A stretch of DNA of 19,495 nucleotides from CAYMJK01 sp043101635 (GTDB lineage: Bacteria; Planctomycetota; Phycisphaerae; Phycisphaerales; UBA1924): contig JBICIE010000214.1 in assembly GCA_043101635.1 (NCBI GenBank), forward strand, positions 1 to 19,495, given 5' to 3'. Below, in pieces: positions 6,059 through 15,067 of this stretch. The translations under genes were made by a program, and so were the position numbers. The stretch's first letter is position 1; each line of letters begins with the position of its first letter. The notes beneath the pieces are model-generated. The model saw only the letters and a list, made by a program, of their open reading frames with translations. It did not search any database and was not told where the DNA came from.

Positions 6059-7834
6059 ATGCGCGGTTCTGGGACGATGCGAGGCGATCTGCTGGCCCTG
6101 GGCGCCCTGTGCGCCATTACTTTCTTCGTCGGTCTGACCACCCACGGGCTCACAAATTGGCAGGAGGCCCAGCGGGCCCTGGTAGCCCGGGACATGGCCG
6201 CGCGGGGGGACTGGCTGGTCCCGACGGTCGACGGGGTTCCCTATCTCGCCAAGCCGCCCATGATCTACTGGGCCCAGATGGCGGTCGCCGGGCTGCGGGG
6301 CGACGAGCCGAGTGAACTGGACCTTCGCCTGGTCGTGGCCCTGTCGGGGGCGCTTGGGGTGCTGGCGACCTACTTCGTGGCCCGGCGGCTGCTTGCCGAC
6401 ACGCTGCTGGAGGGCGCTGCGCCGGCCGTCGTGCAGCGCGGCGCGTTCTGGTCAGCGGCAACGCTGGCGACCGGGACGCTCTACGTGCGGTCCAGCCGCA
6501 TCGGGGAGCTGGACATCCTGCTCGTGCCCGCGGTGGTGGTCGCGGTGGGGGCGGTGCATCACGCCTGGCGGCGCTGGCGCCTGGAGGGCCGTCAGAGCCC
6601 GTGGGCGATCCTGCTGGCCGCGGCCGCGGCGTGCTGCGCGGCGCTGACCAAGGGGCCGCCGGGGGTGCTGGTGATCGGCCTGGCCGGGTACGGCGCGATC
6701 GTGCTCGACAGCGCCTGGTCCGGCCGGCAGTCGACGCGGCGCGCGGCGGTCGGCGTGGTCGCGGGGCTGCTCACGAGCGCAGCGACGACCGCACTGGTCT
6801 CCGGCTGGCCGCGCGACGCCAACGAGACGCTGGGGCTCGCGCTGCTGTCGATCGGACTGGCGTGGGTTGGCGCCGAGATCGCGCGCGCGGACGGGCTGGT
6901 TGTGCTGCGCGCCCTGGCGCGCACGCATCCGGTCATCGTGCTGGGGGCGCCGCTGGGGGCGCTGTGGGCGTGGGGAGCGCTGGTGTCCAGGCGGATCGGA
7001 CACGATGCGGTCGCCGGGGCCGCCGCGGCGGAGGCGGAGGACAACCTGCGCATCTGGGTGCTGGACTCGCCGGTGACGAACGTGGAGGCGGCCAGCTACG
7101 GAGTCGGGCTCGGGTCTGCGCTGGCGATCATCATGCTGCTGTGGCTGGCCCGGCGGCGTCCGCGATTCGGCCCCGGCTGGGCGGTGACGGCCGCCTGGGT
7201 CGGCCTGTCGATGGTGGCCTTCAGCGTGCTGGGCAAGGGGGTGGCGCGGTACCTGACGCCGATGTGGCCGGGGGTCGCCATGATCGCGGGGCTTGGTGTG
7301 GCGCTGGCGTCGATGCCAGCGGGCGCCGGCGGGCTCGGGGCAGCGCGGTTCCGGGGCGTTCGAGCCGGGCTGTGCGTCATCGTCGTTGCGCTGGGCGCCG
7401 GGCAGGGGCTGTGGTATGGGTACGGGCGCGAGGCGCTGTACCAGTGGCGCTCGCCGCGGAGCCTGGTGCGGGAACTGCAGCGGGCCGGGCTTGTCGACGC
7501 TCCTCCGGTGAGCCTGGACATCTGGGAGCCGTCGCTGGACTACTACGTCGGGGCGCGCGTGCAGCCATACACCACCGGGCTGCTGCGGGCCCCGGGGTTC
7601 GTGCGCCCGCGGGATGTGGCGCAGCTCCGGGCGGACCTGGAGGCGGCCGGGGGCGGCTGGCGCATCGTGTTTCTGTTCGATCGCCCGGATGATGACGCCG
7701 AGCCGGGGGCGCCGATCGAGGCGCTGCGCCGGGCCGGGCTGATGGTCCAGACGCTGCCGATTCGAAGCGCGTGGCGGATCGACGAGTCGCCGGTGACGGC
7801 GGTGCGCGTGGCGCCGGCGCCTGGCCCGGGCTGA
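6059..7834 (+). CDS. Polytopic membrane glycosyltransferase, PMT/ArnT-like (GT39/GT83 type)
   Basis: A 591-residue integral membrane protein with about ten or more hydrophobic helices. Enzymes of this GT-C fold use a polyprenyl-phosphate sugar to glycosylate proteins or lipid A on the outer face of the cytoplasmic membrane. Family marks are an N-terminal first loop with NWQEAQRALVARDMAARGDW (residues 33-52, acidic residue E36), GVPYLAKPPMIYW (59-71), RIGELDILL (148-155, with E150 and D152), and the ALTKGPPG motif (195-202). The C-terminal third is a soluble or extracytoplasmic domain ending with an Arg- and Pro-rich tail. The usual paired acidic residues in loop one seem reduced to NWQE, which fits distant members. 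A second ATG at 6077 is possible but has a poorly spaced GGGA. The substrate cannot be predicted. It is convergent with the first barrel gene, 16 bases apart. Confidence 0.85.
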   Translation: MRGSGTMRGDLLALGALCAITFFVGLTTHGLTNWQEAQRALVARDMAARGDWLVPTVDGVPYLAKPPMIYWAQMAVAGLRGDEPSELDLRLVVALSGALGVLATYFVARRLLADTLLEGAAPAVVQRGAFWSAATLATGTLYVRSSRIGELDILLVPAVVVAVGAVHHAWRRWRLEGRQSPWAILLAAAAACCAALTKGPPGVLVIGLAGYGAIVLDSAWSGRQSTRRAAVGVVAGLLTSAATTALVSGWPRDANETLGLALLSIGLAWVGAEIARADGLVVLRALARTHPVIVLGAPLGALWAWGALVSRRIGHDAVAGAAAAEAEDNLRIWVLDSPVTNVEAASYGVGLGSALAIIMLLWLARRRPRFGPGWAVTAAWVGLSMVAFSVLGKGVARYLTPMWPGVAMIAGLGVALASMPAGAGGLGAARFRGVRAGLCVIVVALGAGQGLWYGYGREALYQWRSPRSLVRELQRAGLVDAPPVSLDIWEPSLDYYVGARVQPYTTGLLRAPGFVRPRDVAQLRADLEAAGGGWRIVFLFDRPDDDAEPGAPIEALRRAGLMVQTLPIRSAWRIDESPVTAVRVAPAPGPG

Positions 7835-7850
7835 GCTTCGCAGCGCCGGC

Positions 7851-8603
7851 TCAGAAGAAGATGCGCAGACCCAGTTCGGCGCCGACGAGTTCGGTGTCCA
7901 GGGACACCATGTCTTCCTCGTCTTCGATCGTGCCGGCGCTGGCCCAGCGGACGCCGCCGTAGAGCTGCATGTTGTAGCTCACCGAGAGGGTGATTCCGGC
8001 CATCGCCTGCAGGAAGAGTTCGTCGCCGCGCACCGCGACGGCGGCCTGCCCGGAACTGGAGCGCACGGCCAGGTCGGTGGCGACGAAGCCGACGCCGCCG
8101 CCGGCGTAGACGCCGAGGATGCCGATCAGGTCGGGAGCGTCGAGCAGGACGTTGAAGCTGAAGGTGTGCAAGTCGAGGTCACCCCCGGCGGAGCGGGTCT
8201 CGAACTCCCCGACGATCTGGTCGGCGGTGATGTTGCGGTAGGCGTATTCCAACTCAAGACTCAGGGGCATCTCGTGCAGTTTCTGCCCGATGGCGGCGAC
8301 GAAGCCGTAGCCGCGGTCGAAGGTGACCATGGACGTCGAGCCTCCCTCGACCAGTCGCGCATCTTCCTGCTGCTCGACCGCCAGGCCGCCGAAGCGCACG
8401 TAGATCCCGGCGCGGGGCGCTTCGGGGAACGGGTCCCAGAAGGTCGGCTGCGGGTCGCTCACCGCCGCGGGGTCGCTGAGCGGCTGGCGGGTGGCGACGC
8501 CGTCGGTCCACGACTTTGCGCCCGATGCGCCGGCGGGCTGTCCCGGGGCGGCGGGCGCCAGAATCAGACACAGGATCAGCGGCCAGCGGGTGGCTCGGAA
8601 CAT
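7851..8603 (-). CDS. Outer-membrane beta-barrel protein (paralog A)
   Basis: A 250-residue exported protein starting at an ATG with AAGGAG 8 bases upstream. It has a signal peptide (MFRATRWPLILCLILAPAAPG), a linker with QPLSDPAAVSDP, and then alternating amphipathic strands with many Tyr/Gly residues, for example LSLELEYAYRNIT, LDLHTFSFNVLLD, GVYAGGGVGFVA and LYGGVRWAS. It ends LRIFF, the C-terminal aromatic signature used for outer-membrane insertion. Length suits an eight-stranded OmpA/OmpW-size porin-like barrel. No periplasmic peptidoglycan-binding domain is present. It is the downstream copy of a tandem pair; the other copy shares the same layout and the phrases VEQQE, DLDLHT, APDL/LPDL and AELGLRIFF/AEAGLRIFF. 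Function unknown. Confidence 0.85.
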   Translation of the reverse strand: MFRATRWPLILCLILAPAAPGQPAGASGAKSWTDGVATRQPLSDPAAVSDPQPTFWDPFPEAPRAGIYVRFGGLAVEQQEDARLVEGGSTSMVTFDRGYGFVAAIGQKLHEMPLSLELEYAYRNITADQIVGEFETRSAGGDLDLHTFSFNVLLDAPDLIGILGVYAGGGVGFVATDLAVRSSSGQAAVAVRGDELFLQAMAGITLSVSYNMQLYGGVRWASAGTIEDEEDMVSLDTELVGAELGLRIFF

Positions 8604-8653
8604 AAGACCGACTCCTTCGGACCGGGGGCGCCCCGCCGTTGCGGCGCGGCCAA

Positions 8654-8659
8654 ATCCTA
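8654..8659 (-). promoter_or_regulatory. Putative -10 element of barrel gene A
   Basis: On the reverse strand the hexamer is TAGGAT, 50 bases upstream of the ATG. The corresponding place in front of barrel gene B has TACGAT, and in both cases the block GAGCGGCCG lies directly upstream. Conservation between the two copies is the main support. No good -35 is visible. Confidence 0.4.
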
Positions 8660-8790
8660 CGGCCGCTCGTCGGTGCGGGCGCCGCGCGCGGGACCGTCGC
8701 GCGGAGTTCGAGTGTCGCGACCCTCCGGACCCGCCAGACGGGGTCGGATCGGGGCTCTCCCCAGACCTTCCCAGGCGGGAACCACTTTCC
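8660..8790. other. Relict of the atpD leader between the two barrel genes
   Basis: Blocks shared in order with 9636-9780 are CGGCCGCTC (8660), GGAGTT (8703), GCGACC-CTCCGG (8717), a 30-column block at 8731-8759 with 25 matches to 9724-9753, and CCAGGCGGGAACCA (8771-8784) against the atpD ribosome-binding stretch CCAGGCAGGAACCA (9762-9775). Relative to the atpD leader, the relict lacks 22 bases equal to 9702-9723, which include the putative -10 TATCCT. No atpD coding sequence follows it. Confidence 0.65.
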
Positions 8791-8827
8791 GCGCGCGGCG
8801 TCGGGGCCGGCGGCGGGGAGGGACTGG

Positions 8828-9583
8828 TCAGAAGAAGATGCGCAAGCCAGCCTCCGCGGCCACCATTTCGGCTCGCACGCTGGCGCTCTCGTTCTCGATT
8901 CGCCCGGCGTCAGACCAGCGAAGGCCGCCGTACAACTGCACGCTCCTGGTGATCGAGACGGTCAGCCCGGCCATCGCCTGCACGAAGAGGCCATCGCCGC
9001 TGACGTCGATATTCGAGTCCCGGAACTGCGACCGAGTCTCGAAGTGACCGCGGGCGAACCCGATGCCAGCGCCGGCGTACACGCCCACCGGGCCCAGAAG
9101 ATCGGGGAGGTCGAGCAGCAGGTTGGCCGTGAGCGTGTGCAGGTCGAGGTCGCCGGTCGCGAGGATGGGCCCGCGATAAGAGAACCCCGTCGGGATGTCG
9201 TCGTCGCTCACGTTGCGGTAGGCGTACTCGATCTCAATGCTGATGGGGATCTGTTCGAGGCGGCGCCCGAGGGCCGCCGTCACGCCGACGCCACGATCGA
9301 AGCTGTAGGCGCCGGCCGAGCCTCCCGCGAAGATTTCAACCTCCTCCTGCTGCTCGACGATCATGCCGCTGATGCGGCCGTAGAACCCGGACGGACTGGC
9401 GCGGGGGACGTCGTTCAGCAGTTCTGGCGCATCTGGGTCGACAGCGGCGGGATCAGTTGACGGCTGAGAGAGCCCTTCCAGCCAGCCACCGGCCGGCGCT
9501 GATCCGCCACCCTCGCCAGAAGCGCCCGCCTGTGCGGCTGCGCCGAGCGAGGCGAGCAGGATCGCGGTTCGGAGGCGCTCCAC
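8828..9583 (-). CDS. Outer-membrane beta-barrel protein (paralog B)
   Basis: A 251-residue paralog of the protein encoded just downstream. The start is a GTG at 9583, selected because AGGAG lies 8 bases upstream and a signal peptide follows directly (MERLRTAILLASLGAAAQAGA). The linker contains QPSTDPAAVDPDAP, matching paralog A. The barrel part has strands such as ISIEIEYAYRNVSDDD, LDLHTLTANLLLDLPD, VGVYAGAGIGFARG and VQLYGGLRWSD, and the chain ends LRIFF with the terminal Phe needed for barrel assembly. The predicted surface loops (around SYRGPILAT and SQFRDSNID) differ most from paralog A, as expected for exposed loops. It is divergent from atpD with a 197-base shared control region. Confidence 0.85.
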   Translation of the reverse strand: MERLRTAILLASLGAAAQAGASGEGGGSAPAGGWLEGLSQPSTDPAAVDPDAPELLNDVPRASPSGFYGRISGMIVEQQEEVEIFAGGSAGAYSFDRGVGVTAALGRRLEQIPISIEIEYAYRNVSDDDIPTGFSYRGPILATGDLDLHTLTANLLLDLPDLLGPVGVYAGAGIGFARGHFETRSQFRDSNIDVSGDGLFVQAMAGLTVSITRSVQLYGGLRWSDAGRIENESASVRAEMVAAEAGLRIFF

Positions 9584-9628
9584 CTGCGATGCTCCTGGAA
9601 CTCACCTCGCGGCCGTTCCCGGTGCGGC

Positions 9629-9634
9629 ATCGTA
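9629..9634 (-). promoter_or_regulatory. Putative -10 element of barrel gene B
   Basis: On the reverse strand the hexamer is TACGAT, 45 bases upstream of the GTG start. It aligns with TAGGAT in front of paralog A. A clear -35 is not seen. Confidence 0.4.
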
Positions 9635-9702
9635 GCGGCCGCTCCCAGGCCGTCGCGCCCGCGGCAGCCCCGCCAGTTGTGGAGTTGCGGGACCATCCGG
9701 GC

Positions 9703-9708
9703 TATCCT
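9703..9708 (+). promoter_or_regulatory. Putative -10 element of atpD
   Basis: TATCCT lies about 72 bases upstream of the atpD ATG in otherwise GC-rich DNA, giving a leader of roughly 65 bases. No -35 with proper spacing is apparent. This element is missing from the relict leader at 8660-8790. Confidence 0.35.
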
Positions 9709-9780
9709 TTGGGCCCCTCCGAGCCGGCCATACGGGGCCGCATCGGGGCTTTCGCGATCATCCAGGCAGGAACCAACTTC

Positions 9781-11226
<1,446 letters not shown>

Positions 11227-11387
11227 GGGCGGGCTTGCAGCAAGGTTCGCTCCTGGTGGAATGCGGTCGGCGCCGCGGCAGCCCGCGCCTGACTGCTGAT
11301 CTTCTTGCCGCGCTGAATGGGCGCCGCCAAACTGGCTTATCACAGGACCGGTCGAATCGGCGCAGTACGAGCTCCGGGATCGGGACC

Positions 11388-12167
11388 ATGAGGCCACAAC
11401 GAGATGTACTCCGGGTCGGGCTCGTGCTGGCGCTGTGTGCTGGAGCGGTTTCGTGCGCTCGGACTTCCCACGAATCCGAAGCCCACGAAGCGCAAGATTC
11501 GGAGGCGGCTTCGGGCAGCGACATCGTGCCGGTGATGTCGTGGGCGCACCAACGCGAGATCCTCATTTTGCAGGGGAGGTCCGAGGCCGACGCGGATGCC
11601 CGGATCGAGGAGGGGCTTGCGAGCCTGTCAGCCCTCGACCGCGCTGCCGGCGCCGACCGCATCGATGTCGCTGCGCCCCCGTTCCAGTTCGATGCGTGGC
11701 TCAACTCCGAGCCGCTGTCGCTGGAGGACCTCGAGGGACGGGTCGTGCTGGTCCGGTGGTGGACCGACACCTGTCCCTTCTGCGCCAGCAGCGCGCCCGC
11801 GCTTCGAGCGCTGCACGAGGAGTACTCGGGCAGGGGCCTTACGGTGATCGGCGTGTTCCACCCGAAGGCCGGGAGGGATGACCCGCTCGACGTCCCGCGG
11901 GCACGGCGTGCGGTCGATGCCAGGGGCTTTCAGTTTCCGGTCGCGATCGACTGGGATTGGCGGACCGGAACCCTCAAGGACTGGTGGCTGACGGGACCCG
12001 ACCGACCGGCGACCTCGGTGACGTTCATCCTGGACAAGTCCGGGGTCATCCAGTTCGTCCATCCGGGCATGGAATACCACGATGACAACGGCTCCGAGCA
12101 GCACGCGATGTGCGCGAGCGACATGGGTCGGATCCGCGCTGCCATCGAGCGGCTGATCGCCGAGTAG
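11388..12167 (+). CDS. Thioredoxin-fold (TlpA/AhpC-TSA-like) lipoprotein
   Basis: A 259-residue exported protein. The start at 11388 yields a lipoprotein signal: MRPQRDVLRVGLVLALCAGAVSC, with the lipidated Cys at 23, followed by a Ser/Glu-rich linker. Residues 46-95 form a helical region. From about residue 96 there is a thioredoxin fold with the redox motif WWTDTCPFC (Cys 129 and Cys 132). The later strand reads TSVTFILDKSGVIQFVHPG; the more usual Pro before the strand (PTxFLID) is not in the standard place, which I associate with a TlpA/peroxiredoxin-like subgroup having TSVTF and HPG motifs. A further Cys lies near the C-terminus in HAMCASDMGR. It probably acts in thiol-disulfide exchange in the periplasm. 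The ribosome binding site is weak (GGGATCGGGA). It need not be related to atpD. Confidence 0.85.
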   Translation: MRPQRDVLRVGLVLALCAGAVSCARTSHESEAHEAQDSEAASGSDIVPVMSWAHQREILILQGRSEADADARIEEGLASLSALDRAAGADRIDVAAPPFQFDAWLNSEPLSLEDLEGRVVLVRWWTDTCPFCASSAPALRALHEEYSGRGLTVIGVFHPKAGRDDPLDVPRARRAVDARGFQFPVAIDWDWRTGTLKDWWLTGPDRPATSVTFILDKSGVIQFVHPGMEYHDDNGSEQHAMCASDMGRIRAAIERLIAE

Positions 12168-12337
12168 ATCGAGCGGGTAGCAGGCGCCAACCGGCTGAGG
12201 GCGACCGGAGGCGCAGCGGACGCCCGGGTCCATGATCGGCGTGACGCCGCCGCCGGACCGGCCTTGCGGGCGCCGACCTGACATCGCTCATGAATCCGCC
12301 CCGCAGCCTCGCCGCGATCATCCAGGTCCCGCCGGGT

Positions 12338-12637
12338 TCAGCGCGAGGCGCCCTCGATCGCATCCACGGCCTCTTTGCCGTAAACGGGCAAGATCTTCCG
12401 GTTCGCCTTGTCGTACGGCCGGCCCGGTCGCAGCCCCAGGCCTTTGAGCCAGCGCCGCAGTCGGCGCAGCTCGGCCGCGGAGGCGACGGAGAACCGCACC
12501 TCATAGCCCTTCTTGTATTCCTCGTGCGTCTCGCGCTTGCGACGCGTGGGGTTCGGCCGGCGGATGCAGTACGTCCAGCATTCGGCCTGCTGAGACCGGG
12601 GGCGAGCGTCCTTGGCGTGCGTCGTGCGCCTGGGCAT
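12338..12637 (-). CDS. Small basic protein of unknown function
   Basis: About 99 residues, beginning MPRRTTHAKDARPRSQQAEC. I do not recognise a family. The first third is basic and probably disordered. The second part looks like a small alpha/beta domain: EEYKKGYEVRFSVASAAELR followed by RLRRWLKGLGLRPGRPYDK and NRKILPVYGKEAVDAIEGA. The pattern strand-helix-(long loop)-strand-helix and the conserved-looking LPVYGKEAV phrase argue that it is real. There is no signal peptide or membrane segment. A start ten codons earlier (12667) is possible, but a -10-like TACGAT lies 8 bases before the ATG at 12637 and no ribosome binding site is present, so the mRNA may be leaderless. It could bind nucleic acid, but that is only suggested by charge. 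Confidence 0.65.
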   Translation of the reverse strand: MPRRTTHAKDARPRSQQAECWTYCIRRPNPTRRKRETHEEYKKGYEVRFSVASAAELRRLRRWLKGLGLRPGRPYDKANRKILPVYGKEAVDAIEGASR

Positions 12638-12645
12638 GGCTGCCA

Positions 12646-12651
12646 ATCGTA
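12646..12651 (-). promoter_or_regulatory. Putative -10 element of the small basic protein gene
   Basis: TACGAT on the reverse strand ends 8 bases before the ATG at 12637. A GGGACA hexamer 18 bases upstream could be a weak -35. This would make a leaderless transcript. Confidence 0.35.
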
Positions 12652-12691
12652 CCCTCGGGCTGGCCAAATTGTCCCGGCGCCATCGCGCTGG

Positions 12692-14527
12692 CTACCGCAC
12701 GGCGTCGAGCGTCTGCTCCACGTCCGCGGCCACCGTCGGATCGGGGTCCGCCCGCAGCGCCGCGATCCGGTCTGCAACCGGCGCTGCTTCCGCCCCCATC
12801 CAGCGGAGCAGTTGCAGCCCGGCGATGCGAGTCTGCGGGTCCGCTTCGGCGAGAAAACGGTCGGCGATCAGGCGGGGATCGGCCAGCTTCCGCCGGCACA
12901 GCGTCACGATCGCATCGTCCGTCGACCCGATGATGTAGCGCGACGTCTTCGGCGGAGCCTTGAGGCGGTCAAGAACGAGTTGCGTCGCCCACGTCCGGTC
13001 ACCGCCAAGCGCCGCATGCGCGACCGCCGCGAACGCGATGGAGTCGTCGTGCATGGCGTATTGGCGGATCACCTCCGGCAACTGTTCGATGTGCCGGCGC
13101 AGGCGGTCGGCAGCCGCCGGATCGCGCACCTCCAGGTCGATCACCGCTTGCAGCGTCATCGTGTTGCCTTGGCCCTGCTCTTCCAGCCAGTCCAGCAGGG
13201 CCCCGAGCATCGGCTCGGGTTTGCCGCCGATGGCCCGGTAGTCATCGATGAACGCGCTGGAGCCCGAGCCTCCGAATCGCCGACCGATCTCGATGAACGC
13301 CGGCTGCAACTCCGCGGCCCGCGCGCCGAAGCTCGCCGCGACGTCGCTGGCGGCGGACCGGTCGCTGCCGTATCGCTCGGCCCCGCGCAGCGCGGCGTCG
13401 AGCGCGGCGAGAATCTCCTCATCGGGCTCATACACGGACAGCATCCGCACCGCCGCCGCGCGAAGAAACTCGTGCTCATGCCCGCACAGCGAAAGGGACA
13501 TCGCCCGTGATCGCTCATCGAAGCCGGCGAGATGGCCGTACAGCCAAAGACCGAGGGCCTGCTCGGTGATCCCCTCCGGATCCTGGGCGCACTCGAGCGC
13601 AAAGTCGATCAATGCCGCCCGGGCGCCCCGGCGCTCCGCCACGCCTTCGCTGATCACCTCGATCCCGCCGTCCACGTCCGATGTCGCAAGCGACTGCGGG
13701 CGATAGTGGCCACGCATCGCCTGCAGCACGAACTCCGGCGGGTGCGGCAGGCGATCGACGGTCTCGCTTTCGCGCCATGCGTGCCCCAGCGCCGTGCGCG
13801 CTGCCATCTGCTCGGCGGTGTCGTCCGCGGCCAGCCGGGCCACGACCTCGATCAGCGCCCGCTCATCCACATCGCGGTAGTGGCTCAGCAGCGCAATTGC
13901 ACGGTCGCGCACCGCCGGATCCTCCGCCTCCAGCAGTGGCAGCAGACCTTCCATCGCCAGTTCAGGACGCAGTTCCTCCAGCATCGGGCGCACCGCGTGC
14001 GGCGGATCGTTGACAAGGACGTAGCTGTTGCGGGCAAGCGCCTTGAGCAGCGTGAGGCCGGTATCGACTGCCTTTGCATCGGAGCGCCTCAGGCGCATCG
14101 CGGCCTCCACCGCGACGGACTCGGCCTGCGCTCGCGTCAGGCGTCCGGCACGGACGCGGGTGATGGCCTCCTCGTCGATGGAATCCTCGCCGATGACGAG
14201 CAGTCGCGTGACCAGGCCGCTCGGCGCCCAGCCCCACGGGCCGTGCTGACGAACCAGCCCGGCGCCGACGGGCACAGCGCTGAGCGCCAGCAGCGCCACG
14301 CCGGCGCCGACGATGCGCCACTTGCGCCGCGTCCGCAGCACACGCCTCTCGCCGGCCGCCTCGTGGCCGCACTCGGAGCACAGGCGCGAGCCGTCCGGCA
14401 GCGGGTAGAAACAGCGCGGGCAGCGCCGCCGGCCGCGGGCCCGGTCGCCGATTGCGCCCCAGATGACGCCGGCGAGGCCGACCGCTGCGACGACGCCGCC
14501 GGCGATGTAGAGGGCAACTGCGGGCAC
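12692..14527 (-). CDS. Membrane-anchored zinc-ribbon protein with HEAT-like helical repeats
   Basis: A 611-residue protein. Order of parts: a transmembrane helix at about residues 5-26; a basic turn; a zinc ribbon with CPRC (36-39) and CSEC (50-53) around the phrase FYPLPDGSRL; a second transmembrane helix at about 71-92; then some 500 residues of alpha-helical repeats resembling HEAT/armadillo units, for example LLPLLEAEDPAVRDRAIALL, EFLRAAAVRMLSVYEPDEE and ADPQTRIAGLQLLRWMG. HEAT arrays usually bind proteins; no enzyme motif is visible. With two helices flanking it, the ribbon would sit on the opposite side of the membrane from the repeats' neighbouring end. The start is a GTG at 14527, the only plausible one before the first helix. 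No ribosome binding site is seen, but TATAGT lies 5 bases upstream. Confidence 0.78.
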   Translation of the reverse strand: MPAVALYIAGGVVAAVGLAGVIWGAIGDRARGRRRCPRCFYPLPDGSRLCSECGHEAAGERRVLRTRRKWRIVGAGVALLALSAVPVGAGLVRQHGPWGWAPSGLVTRLLVIGEDSIDEEAITRVRAGRLTRAQAESVAVEAAMRLRRSDAKAVDTGLTLLKALARNSYVLVNDPPHAVRPMLEELRPELAMEGLLPLLEAEDPAVRDRAIALLSHYRDVDERALIEVVARLAADDTAEQMAARTALGHAWRESETVDRLPHPPEFVLQAMRGHYRPQSLATSDVDGGIEVISEGVAERRGARAALIDFALECAQDPEGITEQALGLWLYGHLAGFDERSRAMSLSLCGHEHEFLRAAAVRMLSVYEPDEEILAALDAALRGAERYGSDRSAASDVAASFGARAAELQPAFIEIGRRFGGSGSSAFIDDYRAIGGKPEPMLGALLDWLEEQGQGNTMTLQAVIDLEVRDPAAADRLRRHIEQLPEVIRQYAMHDDSIAFAAVAHAALGGDRTWATQLVLDRLKAPPKTSRYIIGSTDDAIVTLCRRKLADPRLIADRFLAEADPQTRIAGLQLLRWMGAEAAPVADRIAALRADPDPTVAADVEQTLDAVR

Positions 14528-14532
14528 GGCCC

Positions 14533-14551
14533 ACTATACCGCACGATGCGG
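14533..14551 (-). promoter_or_regulatory. TATAGT box and adjoining inverted repeat before the zinc-ribbon/HEAT gene
   Basis: On the reverse strand TATAGT (14533-14538) ends 5 bases before the GTG start, and a perfect 5-bp inverted repeat CCGCA-TCG-TGCGG (14539-14551) abuts it upstream. A TTGACC lies only 11 bases from TATAGT, too close for a normal -35. A leaderless transcript under an operator is possible. Confidence 0.3.
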
Positions 14552-14579
14552 TCAACCGAGGGCCTCCGCGGCGATCGAA

Positions 14580-15029
14580 TCACGACGTCGCCACAAACCG
14601 CGATTCCAGCTCCGGCGTCGGCGTCATGCACGCCTCCCGCCGCCCGAACCAGCGGTAGCGGTTCCGCGCCACGAACCGGTACAGCCAGTTGCGCAGCGGC
14701 CCCGGCACGATCCAGAACACCGTCAGCAGCGGCCAGGGCCAGCGCAGGCCCCGCGCGATCCGCAGTGCCGCGGCCGAACGGAACAGAGCCCGGCCACCGT
14801 CGATCACGGCCATGCTGTCCGGCGGCTCGCGGGCGCCCGCCCGCTCCAGCAGTTCCTGAGCCACCTGCGACTGCAGCGGCGCAAAGCGGAAGGTCGCGTC
14901 CGGGTCGCGCCGAATGATGAAGGCCACGCCGCGGCTGCACAGGTTGCAGTGGCCATCGAAGAGCACGACCGGGCCGTCACCGGCCGCCCGTTGTCGCTCC
15001 GGCTCGCTGGATGTTGCCGACTGGGGCAC
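14580..15029 (-). CDS. DCC-family thiol-disulfide oxidoreductase-like protein (DUF393)
   Basis: A 149-residue protein of the DUF393/YuxK family. The family marks are VVLFDGHCNLCSRGVAFI with the D-x2-C-x2-C core (Cys 28 and Cys 31), a phrase near FAPLQSQVAQELL, and the C-terminal LYRFVARNRYRWFGRREAC. Members are small soluble thioredoxin-fold proteins thought to be redox-active, although their real substrates are unknown. The GTG at 15029 is the best available start; a GTG closer to the core would leave no N-terminus. No ribosome binding site is visible. It is divergent from the SRPBCC gene with only 38 bases between start codons, so the promoters must overlap. Confidence 0.87.
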   Translation of the reverse strand: MPQSATSSEPERQRAAGDGPVVLFDGHCNLCSRGVAFIIRRDPDATFRFAPLQSQVAQELLERAGAREPPDSMAVIDGGRALFRSAAALRIARGLRWPWPLLTVFWIVPGPLRNWLYRFVARNRYRWFGRREACMTPTPELESRFVATS

Positions 15030-15034
15030 CGCTC

Positions 15035-15040
15035 TATCGT
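15035..15040 (+). promoter_or_regulatory. Putative -10 element of the SRPBCC gene
   Basis: TATCGT lies 27 bases upstream of the ATG at 15068 and 17 bases before its ribosome binding site. A TTGCCG 15 bases upstream (15014-15019), inside the divergent DCC gene's first codons, could be a weak -35. Confidence 0.3.
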
Positions 15041-15067
15041 TCGCCGCCGGCCGGGGAAAGGAAGCCG

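Larger units (their letters stand above)
7851..8790. repeat. Tandem duplication unit, copy A (barrel gene plus relict upstream region)
   Basis: This unit corresponds to 8828-9780. It contains barrel gene A and about 190 bases of upstream DNA that aligns in blocks with the region between barrel gene B and atpD. The copies are diverged, so the duplication is not recent. Confidence 0.7.
8828..9780. repeat. Tandem duplication unit, copy B (barrel gene plus atpD leader)
   Basis: This copy retains an intact divergent control region that ends at the atpD start codon. It is probably the ancestral arrangement, because here the leader still serves a gene. Confidence 0.65.

Noticed and set aside
8604..9780. 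CRISPR or phage-type repeat between the barrel genes
   Set aside because: The repeat structure is fully explained by duplication of a gene with its control region; there are no short regularly spaced repeats.
11227..11387. Terminator after atpD in the GC-rich stretch
   Set aside because: Only short, broken stems are visible and no T-run follows, so no terminator can be supported.
12314..12327. Short match (CGCGATCATCCAGG) to the atpD leader at 9754-9767
   Set aside because: A 14-mer repeat is expected about once by chance in a window of this size, and neighbouring bases do not match.
12168..12337. A gene or RNA in the gap after the lipoprotein gene
   Set aside because: No start with coding features, no stable unusual fold by eye and no tRNA-like arms were found.
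14533..14561. TTGACC and TATAGT as a standard promoter of the HEAT-like gene
   Set aside because: The spacer is only 11 bases, too short for a sigma70 promoter; only the -10-like box is kept as a possibility.
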